Shown here one piece after another: positions 16,999 to 28,873 of a stretch of 64,000 nucleotides of DNA. The notes beneath the pieces are model-generated. The model saw only the letters and a program-made list of their open reading frames with translations. It made no database searches and was not told the origin of the DNA. The DNA is from Acanthochlamys bracteata (Eukaryota; Streptophyta; Magnoliopsida; Pandanales; Velloziaceae). Where the stretch lies: the NCBI GenBank assembly GCA_019914995.1, contig CM034135.1, positions 2,730,501 through 2,794,500 on the forward strand, read 5' to 3'. Every line of letters starts with the position of its first letter. Within the stretch, counting starts at the first letter, position 1. The position numbers and the translations under genes were made by a program.

Positions 16999-18143
16999 TT
17001 ATCATGCTTTCTTAGGAATGTTATGCAAACCAATTGTAAATGAATGTGTTCGCAGCTCAGGAAGGAACGAAGGTCGAAGTTATGGTGCCCAAACTATCAA
17101 TTTTATACATGTCAAGTACTTTTTTCAGCAAATCCCCGATGCCATACTTGGGTCATTAGAATTGTGGTAATTTATGGTCACTCCAATCAATGTCTACCAT
17201 GTATCGCAGCGTTTTAATTTTTAATTGGCAAGCAATCAAGATTCTATTAATACGATCCTTCTAATACAACCAAACAATATATATTTGTATTTAATGTCAT
17301 TATACCAGAATGCAGTACGTTGATGCATTGCAGACTATTATATGACCGTAGTGCTTGTTTATAGGTTAACCAGGCTAATACTAACTTCTTTAGAGTGTAT
17401 TCTTTTGGATTGAATGTGAGTTATTTGAATGAGAGTTACTGAAAGTATGTCACTGTAAAGAGTATTATTAGAAGCGAAAGTATGTCACTTATAATAGAAC
17501 TTTTATTATAAGTTACTGGTCTTTTGGATAATTGAAAGTGGAAGGAAAGTGAGTTTTTAGTTGAAAGAAACGAGTAGTAAGGTTGAAAAGAAAACACCCT
17601 TATAGTAAAACCAAAAAGATTTGAATCCCACAAGACAAAGGAAAAATCATTTGCAAACTTGTACCATAACAGGAAGAACTTAAGCACGGCAATGTACAAA
17701 TTCACTACGCTAAAACAACTGGAAAGAATTTGCCTTTCAGAGAGTTTGATGCTTACGAGTTACGACCAACCGAGCTCGACACAGAACCAGCCCTGAAGAG
17801 CAAGGCTAAACACGTTTTGTCGTTCGATGAGGGTAAGGCCTATTTCAGCTGGGATGGCTGCAATAAACTTGTCACGAATTTAGAATTTTTCTTAAAACCA
17901 ATTAGCAATTAAATCAGTAAGTCTCCACAACTGGAAAATTTTCGGCTAGAAAATAGAAATTGTCAATACATATGCGTTGAACTACATAGTACATAATCTC
18001 CAGCAACATATATTAATGTATACATACATATAAAGGGGAGTGAAAACACCAGGTATAGAACTCTTTATTAGCCCAAGTTTGACAAACCGTGTCGGGGACG
18101 AGAAGCTTCCACATCCGGACTTGAGAGACCGTTAGGTCTATGT
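16999..18143. other. Intergenic region between the E2 and ureidoglycolate-lyase genes
   Basis: The two genes converge here. It holds both 3' UTRs and a short coding-like island near 17.67-17.83 kb described separately. Nothing else was recognised. Confidence 0.55.
17674..17833 (+). pseudogene. Short coding-like island, unidentified (possible gene relic)
   Basis: About 160 bases stand out from AT-rich flanks by higher GC and a clean frame that reads EELKHGNVQIHYAKTTGKN and then LPFREFDAYELRPTELDTEP, preceded by ...AACAG (acceptor-like) and followed by GATGAG|GGTAAGG (donor-like). The charged, mixed composition looks like real protein. I do not recognise the family and found no partner exons on either side, so it may be a captured or leftover exon, or a piece of a gene I could not reconstruct. 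The frame stays open to a stop near 17912. Confidence 0.3.
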
Positions 18144-19895
18144 TCAGTCTTCGATAATAAACTCTACCCCGTCTGCCTTCAGGAAATCATGTGTAGTGTG
18201 ATCAACTACCTGCACAAGAAGCAGTCTCAGTTGTGATACACCACTTTCAGAAATATATTTTGCAAGACTCTATAGGCTACAACTTTGACCATCTTCGCAA
18301 CTAATCCATACAAAGATCGCGTCACAAAAATTTTGCATCCAGAAGCTCTGTCATAGCTACCAGACACATTTTGTAGGTAGCTTTCCTTTTGTGTTAAGTA
18401 ATCCGAGTTCAAAAGTAAATAAAACGACAGGGGCAATTGCAGACATGTAATGTTCAAATCCCTAAGCAGATTAAAAGAACCTGATCTAAAAGCTTCTGCT
18501 TTGAGAATGAAGATTAAACAACTGTCAAATCTTTTAGTTAAGATCATGTTATTGTCGTGAGTGAATGGGCTCCATAGACTTGCATTCACCTTTTAGTGTA
18601 CTCTACTTGATGGAAAGGATACATGGTAACCAGATCCCATAAAAGAATGCGTGGTAATCTATACTTGGAGCTACCTTTCTTAATAGAAGAACCAAGACTT
18701 ATCAAAGTACGAAGTATCTAGTACCAGCTATTGATAGGCTTCAAAATTCCTCAAGGTTACTTCCAAGAAGTTGCCAACAATCTGAATGATATTAGAAGGT
18801 CGTTAATACTGTTGAAAATGTCAATAATTTATGGTTTTTTCAAAGTGATTTTGTAACACTATTTGATGACCAGAAAATTTTGATCAGAAAGCTTACTTGG
18901 CATTCTATGGCTAAGGCTATACAACAAGGACATATGTATAGAAAGAAAAGATGTACTCACATTGGTGTTGCTCAGTTCTAGATTGTAGAAATCCATGGAC
19001 TTCATCTTAAACAGTGGCCCCGCATGCCAAGTCCCAATATGTAGCTTCAAAAATTTAGGGCCTGCAACTCGGAATACCTGCACATCATCCAGATGAGGTG
19101 GTATATAGTAATGGCCACAGGCTGAACGCACGCATGCCTTCTCATCAGCAATGTTTCCATCCACAAGAGAAGCCTTTGCTACTCCAAGATACCATTCTCC
19201 ACCGCCGACAGAACCAAGGCACTGGGTGACTTTTGCATGATGAGTGATGTTCAAAAACTTGAGCTTTCGATTTTCTAAATGCATAATGTAAAACCTGATG
19301 CAAACAATACATGCATAAAACTTCTAATGTTATGGTACTGTTTCAGATACGAGTAAGTGGATAAAACATACAAATAGCAAAAGTTTCATAGTCAATCACC
19401 ATGTTAAATTTTTGTTGGAATGGTTGTCGGCTATATAAATTCATACAGAAAACAGTGGTACCGTCTTGCAGCTTCAACCCAACGATGAATAACTTTCTTT
19501 ATAACCACTAAACAGATTGTGCACTATATACTACTATTATTGATTCAGTAATTTTCACCAGTGACTTTAATCATCCATAATACTGAGCTCTTTCTCTAGT
19601 TCAATTTTCAATGTTGGAGTTAGAGCGAAAACAGTTTAAGGAGGCACTATAGCGAAAAACACAAATTACAGAAGACTCAATTGTGCAAAGATGAGAGAGG
19701 ACCATCCCACCTGGGTGTTCCACGGGAGAGATCGAGCTGTGCATCGTTGGGTCCGAATTCATCGCCGTCGGCAGAAACCGAAACAACCTGTCCGAATTCG
19801 GCAAAGCTTGCCGTCGTTGCTTCTATTGGCTTCAATCTCACTGCTCTCACTGCTGGAGCTCCTGCCTTAGACGAAGAAGAAGAAGAAGAATCCAT
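18144..19895 (-). CDS. Ureidoglycolate lyase (AllA)-family protein
   Basis: Three exons on the minus strand: 19895-19711, 19294-18961 and 18209-18144, giving 194 aa. After a Ser-rich start (MDSSSSSSSK) the protein carries the AllA-like cupin-fold pattern: VRLKPIEATTASFAEFGQV, then ITHHAKVTQCLGSVGGGEWYLGVAK, YYIPPHLDDVQVFRV and KLHIGTWHAGPLF, ending DFLKADGVEFIIED. Bacterial members convert ureidoglycolate to glyoxylate and urea in allantoin breakdown. In plants the demonstrated ureidoglycolate step is carried out by an unrelated amidohydrolase (UAH), so the role of this protein is open despite common database names. A leader intron (about 19986-19896) appears to end with CAG directly against the ATG. 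An upstream in-frame Met would encode a hydrophobic stretch that is intron by this model. Confidence 0.85.
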
Positions 19896-20730
19896 CTGAA
19901 ACAATACAATCCAATTAGAAATTGATAGTAACAACAATAACAAAGTCTTGATCTTTGGTTGTATAACAAGAAGAAGAAAACTTTACTTTGGCTCGAGGAG
20001 AGCGGAAGCACAGGGAGTGAGATGGAAAAAGAGTTCCGAGAGCGAGCATCTATAAAGATAGAAATACGAAAATAAAAGACAAAGGAAAAAAACAGTTCCG
20101 GAGTATACATGCTTCAGTTAAACAAATATTATTGATTTATGGGAAGTAGATTAAAAAAAAATTGCTTTACTGCAAAAGTTGGATGCAATTGCTTTGCTGC
20201 ACTATTCAATCAAAGACAAGTTGACAAATTGAAATAAGACTTCTTTCAAAGGGCATGAACGCCGGCTGCTTGTAAGTTGCAACTGCAACTAAAGAGCAGG
20301 GTAATATGAAAATTCCTGGTATCCAAACTTTGTGATCAGGAATGAATTTCATCCCTTGAGTTTTACTTCGAATGCATACTACGAAAGGCAGCATTGCTAG
20401 GGAGCAGCAATAAATCCTTTCTCCAAAATTACTTCTGTACAATTTCAAGATTACAGATCATAACATTGTAGTCCCTGAATTGAAGAGGTGCTTAAAGGTC
20501 GCGCAATGAGAACAGTAAATTTCCGAATTTAATTAAGTAAGAAGCTTCTTGGCAAATCTGTGACAACAGATTCGTTTGACATACTTTACAAATTGAGGTA
20601 AGATTGTCATGTTATGAAAACAGGTCAAGATTCATTGATTTAGGTATGAATCCAAGTCGAGCAGCAGCAAGTTGCAAACTGCTCGAATCTGAAAGCAATG
20701 ACAAGAAATTTCATGCCTTTACAGTGATGC
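19896..20730. other. Region between the AllA-like gene start and the PPR gene stop
   Basis: It holds the leader and promoter of the AllA-like gene (leader donor GTAAAG at 19986) and the 3' UTR of the PPR gene. No other gene was seen. Confidence 0.55.
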
Positions 20731-22896
20731 CTACTTCTGTGCAAAGGCATCTGATGGCTTCTTAGTAACCTGGCTTATGATTTGAGATGCCTCATTTAAT
20801 CTGTTTGCTCTCTCGTATATACTTGCTGCCACAAGGTGTAGTTCTTTACTGTCGATGTTGGGATCCTGTGTCAGCCTCTCAAGCAGTGCCTCTACTCCAG
20901 TAAAGTCCCTTCTTGCTCCTAACAAGCTCAGCATTTGAAAATGCACCCTGTCCGAGAAAACACAGCCTTCTTCCTGCATCTCATTGTATAGTGTGTCCGC
21001 CTTCTCAAATTCTTGCAATTTGCCATAAGCATTCAAGGTCGTGGCAATAATTTCGCTATCTGGAAAATAACCAGCTCCCCTCATCTTCTCGAACACTTCT
21101 ATCACACTGGTGTGCTTCCTGTTCCTCGCATACAAGTCCATCATGCACCTGAACACAGAAATATCCTTCACTTCCCCAGCTTCAACAGCTTGTCTGAAAA
21201 CCCAAGTTGCCTCTTCGATACGACCAGCATTTGCCAGTATTCTGACTGCTGTCTCCCTTGGAACACCGTCAGGCTGTTTGAGTTCGTGAAGCAAACGCTT
21301 GGCATGTGCAACCAGTCCTGCCCGCTCATATGCCACAATCATGGTCTGGTACAACACTGGATCAATCTCAACACCTGAACTCCGCAGCTTCTGGAATAGA
21401 ATTGCAGCACGTTCAAGCTTCCCTGCCCTTGACCATATAGAAATAATAGTCGAGTAGGTGATTGCATTGGGCTGAATTCCCCTCTTCTGCATCTCCTGCA
21501 CCAAGTTACCTGCCTTTTCATGCTCTAACGACTTGCCATAGATCTTGATCATGGTGTTATAAGTGACCACATTCTGCTCAACCTCTTTTCGCTGCATTAG
21601 CCGAAAAAGGTGAATGGCTTCACCATATAGCTCAGCATCGCCATAAACACGAAGCATAGTGTTGTAGGTGACAACTCCTGGCTCAATCCCAATCCGCCGC
21701 ATACTCCAGAACAAGCGGTCAGCCTCACGGGCCATGTCAAGCTGGCCATAGGTATCAATCATAATGTTGCAGGCAGTGAGGTCAAGCGGGACAGAGCGTG
21801 AACGCATGTCGGCGAATAGACCAAGGGCCTCAAGGTAACGGCGGCGGGCGACGAGTGCAGCAAGTATGGGAGTGTAGGTGGTGGCATCAGGGTCAATGCC
21901 CGCAGAACGCATTTCAAGTAGGAGAGCACGGGCTTCACGAAGCAGGCCAGCTCTTGCAAGGGCGTGCGTGACTGCATTATAAGCAACAAGGTCAGGCATT
22001 AGGCCGGATGCCTGGAGACGGGAGAAGAGTGCCACCGCCTGTCAAAAAAAGTATTATCCACCAAAATTCGATTTTATTTCCCTAAGTTATCAAAGCTTCC
22101 ATTTTGATCAATTAGGTAGGAATAATTTTCACATAAAAGGTAATAAACATACCTTCGAATGGTCACCGAGGCGGCGAGCAAGCTCCATTAAAGTAGTGTA
22201 CAGCACCAAATCAGGAGCACATGGGTTCTGCTGCTGCTGCTCCATGCGCTGTAACCAAGCAAGCGCAGTATCAAGATGGCCAGCACGAGCCAGCGACGAA
22301 ATCACAGTCGAATAGGTAACCACATCAGGCGAAACCGGCGGATTACGTTCAAGCATTTCGTCGACTAACCCGAGTGCAAGATCCCACTGCTGCTCTCTCA
22401 AAGCATTCCTAATCACAACATTGTAAGCGAAAACCGAAGGACTATACCTGGCAATCTCGTTCATCCAGTCGAGCAAAGCAATCGATCGACGGTAGTCAGG
22501 AAGCCGAGAAAGTAAGGTAACCATGAAGCGCGGAGAAAGTAAATGGTTGTTATTATTGTTGTTGGTAGAAAGATAAGGAGACATGATAGAGTTTAGTTGA
22601 TCGGAGTTGGTTGTGTTGGAGAGAGCAGAAATTAGTGAAACCATGTTAACGCTCCGATCGACGAATCGAGAATTCGAACGTGAATTGTTTAGATAGTTGT
22701 TGTTTTTCTTGTTGTTAGTCCATATGTCTCTTTGAGAAGAAGAAGAAGATGATGATGAACTAGAGCAGCCATGGTTAGCGGATAAAAACAGAGTTGAAAG
22801 AGAAGAAGAAGAAGAAGAAGAGTTGGGATTTGAATGGTGATGGTGAAGGAATTGTGGAGCGAAAAGGGAAGGAGAAGAAAGTTCTGCGATTAACAT
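20731..22896 (-). CDS. P-class pentatricopeptide repeat protein, probably plastid (At5g39980-like)
   Basis: Two exons on the minus strand: 22896-22153 and 22038-20731, giving 683 aa, joined in phase across a 114-base intron. The first 90 or so residues are rich in Ser and Asn with few acidic residues, as in a plastid transit peptide. About thirteen 35-residue PPR motifs follow, with the usual phrases (DVVTYSTVISSLARAGHLD, VVTYNTMIKIYGKSLEHEKA, NAITYSTIISIWSRAGKLE, EKADTLYNEMQEEGC). There is no E, DYW or SMR domain, so this is a plain P-class protein, expected to bind one or a few organelle RNAs. The order and wording of repeats recall Arabidopsis At5g39980 (EMB3140); that link is from memory. 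The first half of exon 2 is clearly more GC-rich than its surroundings. Confidence 0.9.
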
Positions 22897-23767
22897 TTTG
22901 ATTGAATTGGTTTTGTTTTAGCGCAGCTTGTGAAGAAGAAAATGGATATGTTTGGGGTTTTGCAATATAGGGTCACGTCTTACGTTTTGGTAATACATGG
23001 TCTTAATAATTACGTTCTCTAAAAAAATATTTTATTTCTAATTTTTTATTTTTATAATAGTTTATAAAATATTTTAAAATTATATATAAGTATTAAAAAT
23101 TTTTATCTAATAATATTTAATTTTATTTTAAAAAAATAAATTTATTTTTTAAAATAAGATAAAAATATCGTTTGTAGAAAAATATTTTTAGATCAGAGGA
23201 GCGGTAATAGAGAGATTGAGATGGAGAAAGAGTTCTGAGAGCGAGCATTTATAACCAAAAATAAAAGAGAAACTCGTTATCGATACTCCACTGATGCTTC
23301 ACATGATAAACAAATAAGGTACTCTTGATGAATTTTGATTTTTTTAAAAAAATTTCTCCAACATTGATTTATGGGAAATAGACAAAAGATATGTGAAGAA
23401 GAAGATGGATATGTTTGCTCTTCCAATACAGGATCATTATTTATATTTTTTGTAAATACGGTCTAAAAAAATTCATACAAATTTAGAAAAAAAAGAGAAG
23501 AAAAGGATTACACATAGTATACACATCATCAGAATAACAACTACAAAAAATTTCAGGCATTTGCATACATGCACTCTTACAGCGAAATACATATACATGT
23601 ACCATTTGTGTTTTCTTCTATATGTACACATTGAACAGAGTATGAAAGAATCAAATACAATCAAAGCCTCTAGTATGAGCAGTTGGTACTGCTACTTCAT
23701 GTTCACCGCAATCTTAAGAAACAAATCTTCACAAAGTATGAAATGATGAAAAGAAGCAGAAGAACAA
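22897..23767. other. Intergenic region between the PPR and DYRK-type kinase genes
   Basis: It contains the short PPR promoter (no clear TATA box), AT-rich repeat-like DNA around 23000-23190, and the 3' UTR of the upstream kinase gene. Just after the AT block, 23198-23250 repeats a fragment of the leader of the AllA-like gene (GAGATGGAGAAAGAGTTC and GAGAGCGAGCAT near 20020-20050). No gene was seen. Confidence 0.55.
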
Positions 23768-26700
23768 TCAACTGTAGGGAAAGGAAAGCCATGGGTGTTT
23801 CAGTGCTTCGGCAGCTGTAGGGCGCCTCCGAGGACTTATCTGGAGCAAGTGCTCGAGGAATTCAATGAAAATTGCATCTGAAACTTGTAGATGGTGAGCC
23901 AGTGTCGTTTTCTCTGGTGTCAGATACTCTATCTGGTCCGTCTCCTGGGAACATAGGTTAAGATACGATAAATTAAAGACTAATGCAGTTATACCAAGTG
24001 TTAGCAAGGGCAAATGTAATTCATCTCATTATTCAAGGAATTTTATATATCATATAGCAAGTTTTTTAGGCTAGTTTGTAGTAAATTACTTTTATCTTTA
24101 GAATAACATTTCAGAAGCACTGATGGTCCCTCAAGTAAATAAAAAAAAATTAAACAAAAAACGAAAAAAGACACAACCCTGCCTTACAACTAAGGATGCA
24201 AATATTTTAAAGCAATATGACTACATCTTCCTCCTCAAGTATAGTAGTTTCCTAAAACTAAAAAAATGTCTATAATGGAAGGACAAAAATGGGTTCCTCC
24301 CGCAAAGAAAAATTAAGAACAACCTCATATTTTCTATACGAGAGAGTTTACAAATTAAACTGGCAAGTCATGTGGCAGTACATAAACAATAAAGAAAATA
24401 AATAAACAGTATTGACCATTCGGGAGAACAGTAGAAAGCAAGCTGCTCCTTTCTAATTTCTGAGTCATTGTCTAAAACTTGGAGAATATTTGATACTAAC
24501 CTCATTTCGCTCATATAGGTCATAGTCATCTGTGAAGTACTTATATGTTTCCTGCCCCATCTCGAGCATCTCCAAGTCAATTGGTCCTAATATCCCAATC
24601 ATGCGAGCCAGTATAGTCACCACTGAATCATTTGGAAAGAGAACCTGTTTCAATACCGAAAGAAAATTTACATCCCTACTAGAGAACAACATCATAGTTC
24701 AATACATCCGCCTAAATGACCTCAAATAAAGCAATACTCAGTGTAGCATTTTCAGCAAGTTGGCAAACCAATAAGCTAGCATTGATTTCATACAAGCCGC
24801 TTGTTTTAGTGGCCTAAACATTCTCTTCAGTAGTGGAGTATCAATATCAATATTGTTTTGTAAAAGGGATTTATTCATCTATCTTATATCCTTGCATTTG
24901 ACAGTTATACCTTGTCCATATCTATGTCTGGGTATGTAGCAAAACATTTCATCAATAGAATTAAATCTGATTGGCATAAATATTTATTTGAGTCATTACA
25001 ATAGAAGACAAGACAGATTGGAAATGTGAACTTGTCATCACATTAAAAATGGAAGACCAGATTGAAATGTGAACTTGTCATCAGGTTTGTAATTAAACAA
25101 CATAAAACCATATCTACTAGCATAGAACTTACATCACCAGAGTAGAGCTCTGCCAGGATACAACCAAGAGACCAGATATCAATTTTTTGATCGTAAGGGA
25201 AACCCAAAATAACTTCAGGAGCCCTATAGGACCGAGACTGAACATACAAGCCTAGGCTGTCTGTCAGAAAACAACTGCTGCCAAGATCAATGATTTTGAT
25301 TTCCGTTCTGCTGTAGCTCTTCATAAGAATATTCTCAGGTTTCAGGTCACAATGGATTATTTTTAGCCGATGCAGATATTCCAGAGCTTCTAAACACTGC
25401 CGAGCAATGGACTGAAAGCACATAGAAGCTTCACAGTCATATAGTGCGTATTGTGAAATTTTCATGTAATAGTTTGGATCACTAAACTTCAAATAGTCGA
25501 GTTATAAAGGAAGGGTAAATAACCTCTTAAACTACATTCATATTGCATGACAAGTATGAACTGAGCACAGGACTTCAACTGGTACAACTTAAAGTTGCAC
25601 TTTGCCAAAAAAGATGGTGGAAATTTGTTTTACTAGAGAGTTTCTAACAGTGCAGGTCTGGGGATCCTAGCACAATGCTAGCTGGCAAATGAAGGAAGAT
25701 TTTATTTATGCTAGTAGAACGGTAGGTTTGTTTGCTTCATTATAAGGACTTTATCACATCAATCTATTAAGAAAGTCTTCATTTAAGAAAAGAGCCATTG
25801 GCTTGTACATGATGACTACAAAAACCAGCGTATGAGCCGGAAGGATTACCTGAATCCTTGGCAATGTAAAATAGACATCTCCACCAGATTCTTCATTATA
25901 CTTTTGAAATTCATAGAGATTTGCTTTCAGCAACTCACAGACAATGAACAAATGTTCCTGCAGGACTTTTTTTAAAAGTCAGGCTTCAAAATAGTAACAA
26001 CACAAAAATGCAGTCCATAAGCTTAAGATAGCTGTTGTTTAAGAAATTCTATCGAAGAAAAGTTCCACAAGTGCCATTGCAAAAGCAAAACTAACATGAA
26101 AATAAGTAAGCAATGTAACAGAAACCCAATGCACTGAGCAGCAAGTTGTTTTGACAAGTGGATTAGTAGAGGAATTCTTAATTTCCTGGTTGACAATTAT
26201 TCTCATGTAACATCAATATATCCGAGTTTATTAGCTTCGTGCTAATATTACCACAACTCCCATGGACTTTACTTTTATAAATGGCAAGAAAACTTTGCTT
26301 GCAGATGCTAAGCATGTTCTGAACACAATAGAGCTGTACAATGCAATTATCAACTATGGATTCCCTGATGCTAGTTTTGGCTCTATTCCATAAACAACAG
26401 GCTCCGGTATTAGCAGTTACATTCTTAGAAGTCATTCAGATTCAATAAGAAAAAATTGTCCACTCATTATATCAGAAGATGCAACTTCAATCTCTAAATT
26501 CAGACAGGCATATGTATAATCAAGCTTCCAAGGTCGAACCAAATACCTGATGATAAAAGTAGTCATAGAGCCGCAATATGTGGCGCTCATCTGCTGGATC
26601 ATGCTTATTCACAAACTTAAGGAGTTTGATTTCATCCAAGCTTTGATCAAAGAAATCCTTATCATTCTTTATTATCTTCATAGATACATCCATTCCCATT

Positions 26701-28873
26701 TGAAGATCATATGCCTGCACAACCTTGCTAAATGCAGCAGAACCAAGATGTTCAGTGATACAGTATCTGCCAGCTACAATAGAGCTTATGACTATAGGAA
26801 AGTCTTTATTTTCTTCAAACCCAGTCCTGTGGTATGTTAAAACGCATAAGCAAATGAATTCTTTGTAGCTATACCAGATAGAATGATGGTTGAATGCAGC
26901 TACATAAGTAAAACTCTCGAACCTGTTTTTGCGGTGAACAATCCTTAATTCCAATATTTCATACTCCTCACCAGGAAAATAATCACAGAGATCAAGCTCA
27001 GGAAGGGCTTCATCATCTCCTTCATGATCCAAGGATTTAGGATCTCGGATATCATCATCAACATCTTTTGATGTGGTTTTGGTGGTTACTTCTGGATCTA
27101 GAGGTCCTTCAGGTAAAAACGGTCTAACGCCAGCTTCAGACAGCAGTTCCTCACTGTTAGTTTTAGCTAGAAGCATTTCTTTGGAATAGCCATCAACACT
27201 TGGGCCAGCATTTTGCACATGCCCGGGTTCATCTACATTCATACCAGATAAGAGTTATTGACAGAAAAGGTACACAGCCAAAATCAGAAATAGTCTTTCT
27301 GACATATCCAAGTAAACATCAACTAAAGTTGAAGTAACATTACCCAGCATCCAGAAAAAAAAACCATCCTTAGTAAGCCTAAAAGAACAATTGAAACAAG
27401 CGCCATTCTTTCTTCCTGATGAACTAAAGTACTAAAAGTAAAGTTGTCGCATGATTATCATAGTCCCAACCATAATCTCATGAGTGCTATTCGTATGATA
27501 TAGTAAGAAGTAATAATTAAGGACACAAGATCAAACCCCAAAACTCAATCAGATTCCAAACTGCATAGAAGTATACAGCACATGGACAGTAACAGCAACA
27601 GGAAAGGGGAAGAAAACAGTATGATTTACCTGGGCACGTATATCCATTAAATGAAAATGAATCAAGTAATTTTGGTGGTTTTCCCACCAGTTCTGACTTC
27701 AGATCATTATTCTTTTTTGCACGGCTCTGTTCATTGTCATAATCATAATCTTCAAGAACAGCTTCGTACAGTTTACTAACCTTCTGTAAGTCAAAGCCAC
27801 TCTCCCCGTATTCATCTAATACCTCAGTTTCATCAGGCATTATAAGGTAACGCCCATATACGGTAGAACTAGAGTTGTTCATTAGCACTTCAGATTCCCA
27901 ATTCACGTGCTCCTTTACCCCGCTGCAGCAATCACAGAGGGGAAATGCACATACATGCATGTTATTGACCAGTTGAGAACTAAACTTCCTCTCCCTTTTC
28001 GTATTGAATTTGTCGTCCGCAGCCACTGAAGTTATGAACTTATCCTCACTGTTGCCACCATTGTCATCCTTCCTAATGAAGTTGGAACCATTGAAGTAGT
28101 CCTCATATCTATCATCAAACCAATGTGAATCACTGAGTTTATTGGGGTCATAACATGCTCGAGCAGTCCCGAATTCCGAATATCTTACTGACGAGTCTTC
28201 TGATCTAGACCCAGCTGGTGACCAGACACCATAAGGATTCAACAAGTCTGAAAAAAAAATAATAAAAATAAATATGAACAACATTGATGGAAGGATAGAA
28301 CTGAATTAAATTCCGACTGAGAATTTGGAAGCACTGACAAACCAATTTGGACAAAGATGGAAAACTTCAAATGCATTATTCTTCTAGCTGAACTGATTTC
28401 CCACTGAACCACTCCCACTTCTTAAAACCCTCGAAAAAAGTTCAAATTTAACCAGATAATCTCAAAAATCATAGAAAATCTCATTCATTTCTTAGAAACC
28501 AAACTAATTCTTCAAAATTTTAAAAAACCACTCAATAAACCCCCAAATTTTCCTTTAAAAAAAAAAGAAAAAGAAATTACTTACAAGAAGGCGATGAGCC
28601 CATGCTAACAAATTCGTCATCTGAAGAGCTACAAGAGCTCGGCCCACTAAACGGAGCAACAGCAGTAACATCACTTGTCAATCTATGAGAAGGTACTCTA
28701 ACCGGCGGCAAAGAAACAGAAATCCCGGAAGCTTCTGAAGCAGCAGTAGGGAGATAGTAGCGAGCGTTGAGTTCATCTCGAAGAACGGAAGCAGCAAGCG
28801 CGAAGCCTTGTGATTCAAGAAACATAACAAGATCGCGTGCTTGTTGTTGCTGATGTTGTTCGTTATTCGCCAT
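23768..28873 (-). CDS. LisH-containing DYRK-type protein kinase (plant DYRKP group)
   Basis: Eight exons on the minus strand: 28873-28585, 28247-27630, 27232-26923, 26826-26547, 25957-25850, 25411-25133, 24644-24501 and 23944-23768, giving 734 aa. An N-terminal LisH-like helix pair (ARDLVMFLESQGFALAASVL) precedes a long acidic, Ser-rich middle. The C-terminal half is a kinase domain: Gly loop LGSAAFSKVVQA, lysine in VSMKIIKND, catalytic loop HCDLKPENI, metal motif DLGSS (DLG in place of DFG), activation segment YVQSRSYRAPEV, and IDIWSLGCILAELYSG. These are marks of the DYRK branch of the CMGC kinases and of the plant group with a LisH motif (Arabidopsis At1g73450, At1g73460, At3g17750, At2g40120; from memory). 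Dual-specificity activity is expected by family. No substrate can be read from the sequence. Confidence 0.92.

Noticed and set aside
26550-26840. Plus-strand protein opposite the DYRK-type kinase
   Set aside because: It lies antisense to an exon that encodes the conserved kinase N-lobe, so the frame is a shadow.
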